Assembly: GCA_026709365.1 (NCBI GenBank)
Contig: JAPOTD010000076.1
Span: 6,385 to 49,620, forward strand
Direction: 5' to 3'
DNA length: 43,236 nucleotides
DNA from: Gammaproteobacteria bacterium
GTDB taxonomy: Bacteria; Pseudomonadota; Gammaproteobacteria; Pseudomonadales; Azotimanducaceae
Below the pieces are notes generated by a model. That model ran no database searches. It was not told the DNA's origin and was given only the letters and a program-made list of their open reading frames with translations. The position numbers and the translations under genes were made by a program. Of the stretch, positions 42,130 to 43,236 are shown piece after piece (position 1 is the stretch's first letter; each line of letters starts with the position of its first letter).

Positions 42130-43236
42130 ATGCCGGCCACGCGAACCGGGGGGCCGAGGACCACTGCGGTGGCCCTGACGCTGCCGCTGCTGGCGTTCAT
42201 CGCGGTGACCTTCGCGGCGCCGCTGGGCGCCCTGCTGAGCAAGAGCGCCCACCAGCCGGAAGTGGCCAACGTCCTGCCGCGGACGCTGTCGGCCCTGGGC
42301 GGCTGGCGCGGCGACGGCCTGCCCTCCGAAGCCGCCTTCGCGGCCATCGCCGAGGAGCTGCCGAAGGCGCGGCAGGCGCGCACCCTCAGCCGAGTGTCCG
42401 GCCCGGTCAACCGGCTGAAGAGCGGCATGCGGCGGGTGCTGACGCGCACGGCCCGCCAAGCCGAGAGGGTCGAAAGCCCGGACTCCTGGCGCGCGGCGCT
42501 CATCGACATCCATCCGGCTTGGGCGGAAGCCGACACTTGGCTGGCCATCCAAGCGGCCGGCGCCCGCTTCACGTTGCGCCACTACCTCCAGGCGCTGGAC
42601 TTGGAGCGGCGCCCGGATGGCGGCATCGGGATGCGGCCGGAGGACAGCCGCATCTACATGCCCCTGCTGTGGCGCACGCTGCTGGTGAGCCTGGGCGTCA
42701 CCCTGCTCTGCCTGGCCATCGGCTACCCCATCGCCCAGCTCATCGCCACGGCGCCGCCGAAACGCGGCAACCTGCTGCTGCTCATGGTGCTGGTGCCCTT
42801 CTGGACCTCGCTGCTGGTGCGCACGACGGCTTGGATCGTGCTGCTGCAGCGGCAAGGCGTCATCAACAGCCTGCTGGTATCCCTGGGCATCACGCCGGAC
42901 AGCGAGCGGCTGGAGATGATCTACAACATGACCGGCACCTTCACGGCCATGACTCATGTGCTGCTGCCGTTCATGGTGCTGCCGCTGTACGCCGTGATGC
43001 GCTCGATTCCGCCGACGCACATGGCCGCCGCAGCCTCCTTGGGCGCCAATCCCGCGCAAGGCTTCCTGCGCGTGTACCTGCCCCAGACCCTGCCCGGCAT
43101 CGGCGCCGGCGGCCTGCTGGTGTTCATTCTCGCCATCGGCTACTACATCACCCCGGCGCTGGTCGGCGGCCGCAGCGGCCAGCTCATCTCCAACATGATT
43201 GCCTACCATGTGCAAACCTCCCTCAATTGGGGGCTG
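42130..43236 (+). CDS. ABC transporter permease, PotB-like, partial (369 codons to the window end)
   Basis: Inner-membrane subunit of the same importer, cut by the window edge. It begins MPATRTGGPRTTAVALTLPLLAFIAVTFAAPLGALL, an N-terminal membrane helix. About 140 mostly polar residues follow, then the core helices (LLWRTLLVSLGVTLLCLAIGYPIAQLIA, LLLLMVLVPFWTSLLVRTTAWIVLLQ). The cytoplasmic coupling loop is AAAASLGANPAQGFLRVYLPQTLPGIGAG, which fits the EAA motif. The long insert after the first helix is larger than in E. coli PotB but is found in other members. A second permease gene would be expected downstream. Confidence 0.92.
   Translation, partial: MPATRTGGPRTTAVALTLPLLAFIAVTFAAPLGALLSKSAHQPEVANVLPRTLSALGGWRGDGLPSEAAFAAIAEELPKARQARTLSRVSGPVNRLKSGMRRVLTRTARQAERVESPDSWRAALIDIHPAWAEADTWLAIQAAGARFTLRHYLQALDLERRPDGGIGMRPEDSRIYMPLLWRTLLVSLGVTLLCLAIGYPIAQLIATAPPKRGNLLLLMVLVPFWTSLLVRTTAWIVLLQRQGVINSLLVSLGITPDSERLEMIYNMTGTFTAMTHVLLPFMVLPLYAVMRSIPPTHMAAAASLGANPAQGFLRVYLPQTLPGIGAGGLLVFILAIGYYITPALVGGRSGQLISNMIAYHVQTSLNWGL

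Noticed and set aside
42130-42700. Frameshift or fusion in the permease because of the long region after its first helix
   Set aside because: The frame is open throughout, codon use is uniform, and longer PotB-type permeases with such inserts are known.

Overview
This is a 43 kb window of high-GC DNA (about two thirds G+C by eye) from a Gram-negative bacterium, most likely a proteobacterium and plausibly a gammaproteobacterium. The support is three TonB-dependent outer-membrane receptors, an RND pump with a lipoprotein adaptor, a glyoxalase II, a polyamine-type ABC importer and an imuA-imuB-dnaE2 mutagenesis cassette. The genus cannot be read from the sequence. I see no rRNA, CRISPR array, integrase, phage genes or intact insertion sequence. 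Two tRNA genes are present: Ala-GGC and Gly-GCC.

Layout. (1) 0.1-8.5 kb: a small hypothetical gene, an epoxide hydrolase, and a four-gene minus-strand operon (two acyl-CoA dehydrogenases, RND adaptor, RND pump) directly behind tRNA-Ala. (2) 8.6-16.3 kb: an orphan HigA-type regulator, then a minus-strand run of glyoxalase II, TPR-sulfotransferase, TonB receptor and a DUF3604 protein. (3) 16.3-17.4 kb: a Phd/PIN toxin-antitoxin pair and tRNA-Gly. (4) 17.6-21.3 kb: a second TonB receptor with a structured leader, and a small exported protein. (5) 21.5-26.2 kb: a class III CoA-transferase, a 2-hydroxyacyl-CoA lyase/oxalyl-CoA decarboxylase-type ThDP enzyme and a DUF6265 protein, convergent with a TauD-type dioxygenase and a GFA protein. 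(6) 26.4-33.6 kb: an amidohydrolase, a periplasmic solute-binding protein, an amidase translationally coupled to a third TonB receptor, and a LuxR-type regulator. (7) 33.8-39.5 kb: the SOS cassette imuA-imuB-dnaE2 on the minus strand, with LexA-like boxes. (8) 39.7-43.2 kb: a spermidine/putrescine-type ABC importer (ATPase, binding protein, permease cut by the window end).

The content fits scavenging of organic compounds: outer-membrane import by TonB receptors, periplasmic capture, and hydrolysis or oxidation by the amidase, amidohydrolase, epoxide hydrolase, dioxygenase and acyl-CoA enzymes.

The most unusual layer is repetitive DNA. A composite repeat recurs between genes. It combines a conserved sequence of about 30 bp (module A), a hairpin of the type GGAGTTTCGC-loop-GCGAAACTCC (module B) and a variable GC-rich hairpin (module C). 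Module B and C hairpins, with another repeat type, also lie in frame inside dnaE2. A second family looks like a non-autonomous transposon. Its best copy (40812-40989) has 17-bp terminal inverted repeats and an 8-bp direct repeat that duplicates the ribosome-binding site of the downstream gene. A related copy appears to supply the start of the DUF3604 gene. A perfect 58-nt palindrome, like two fused insertion-sequence ends, abuts the dnaE2 stop codon.
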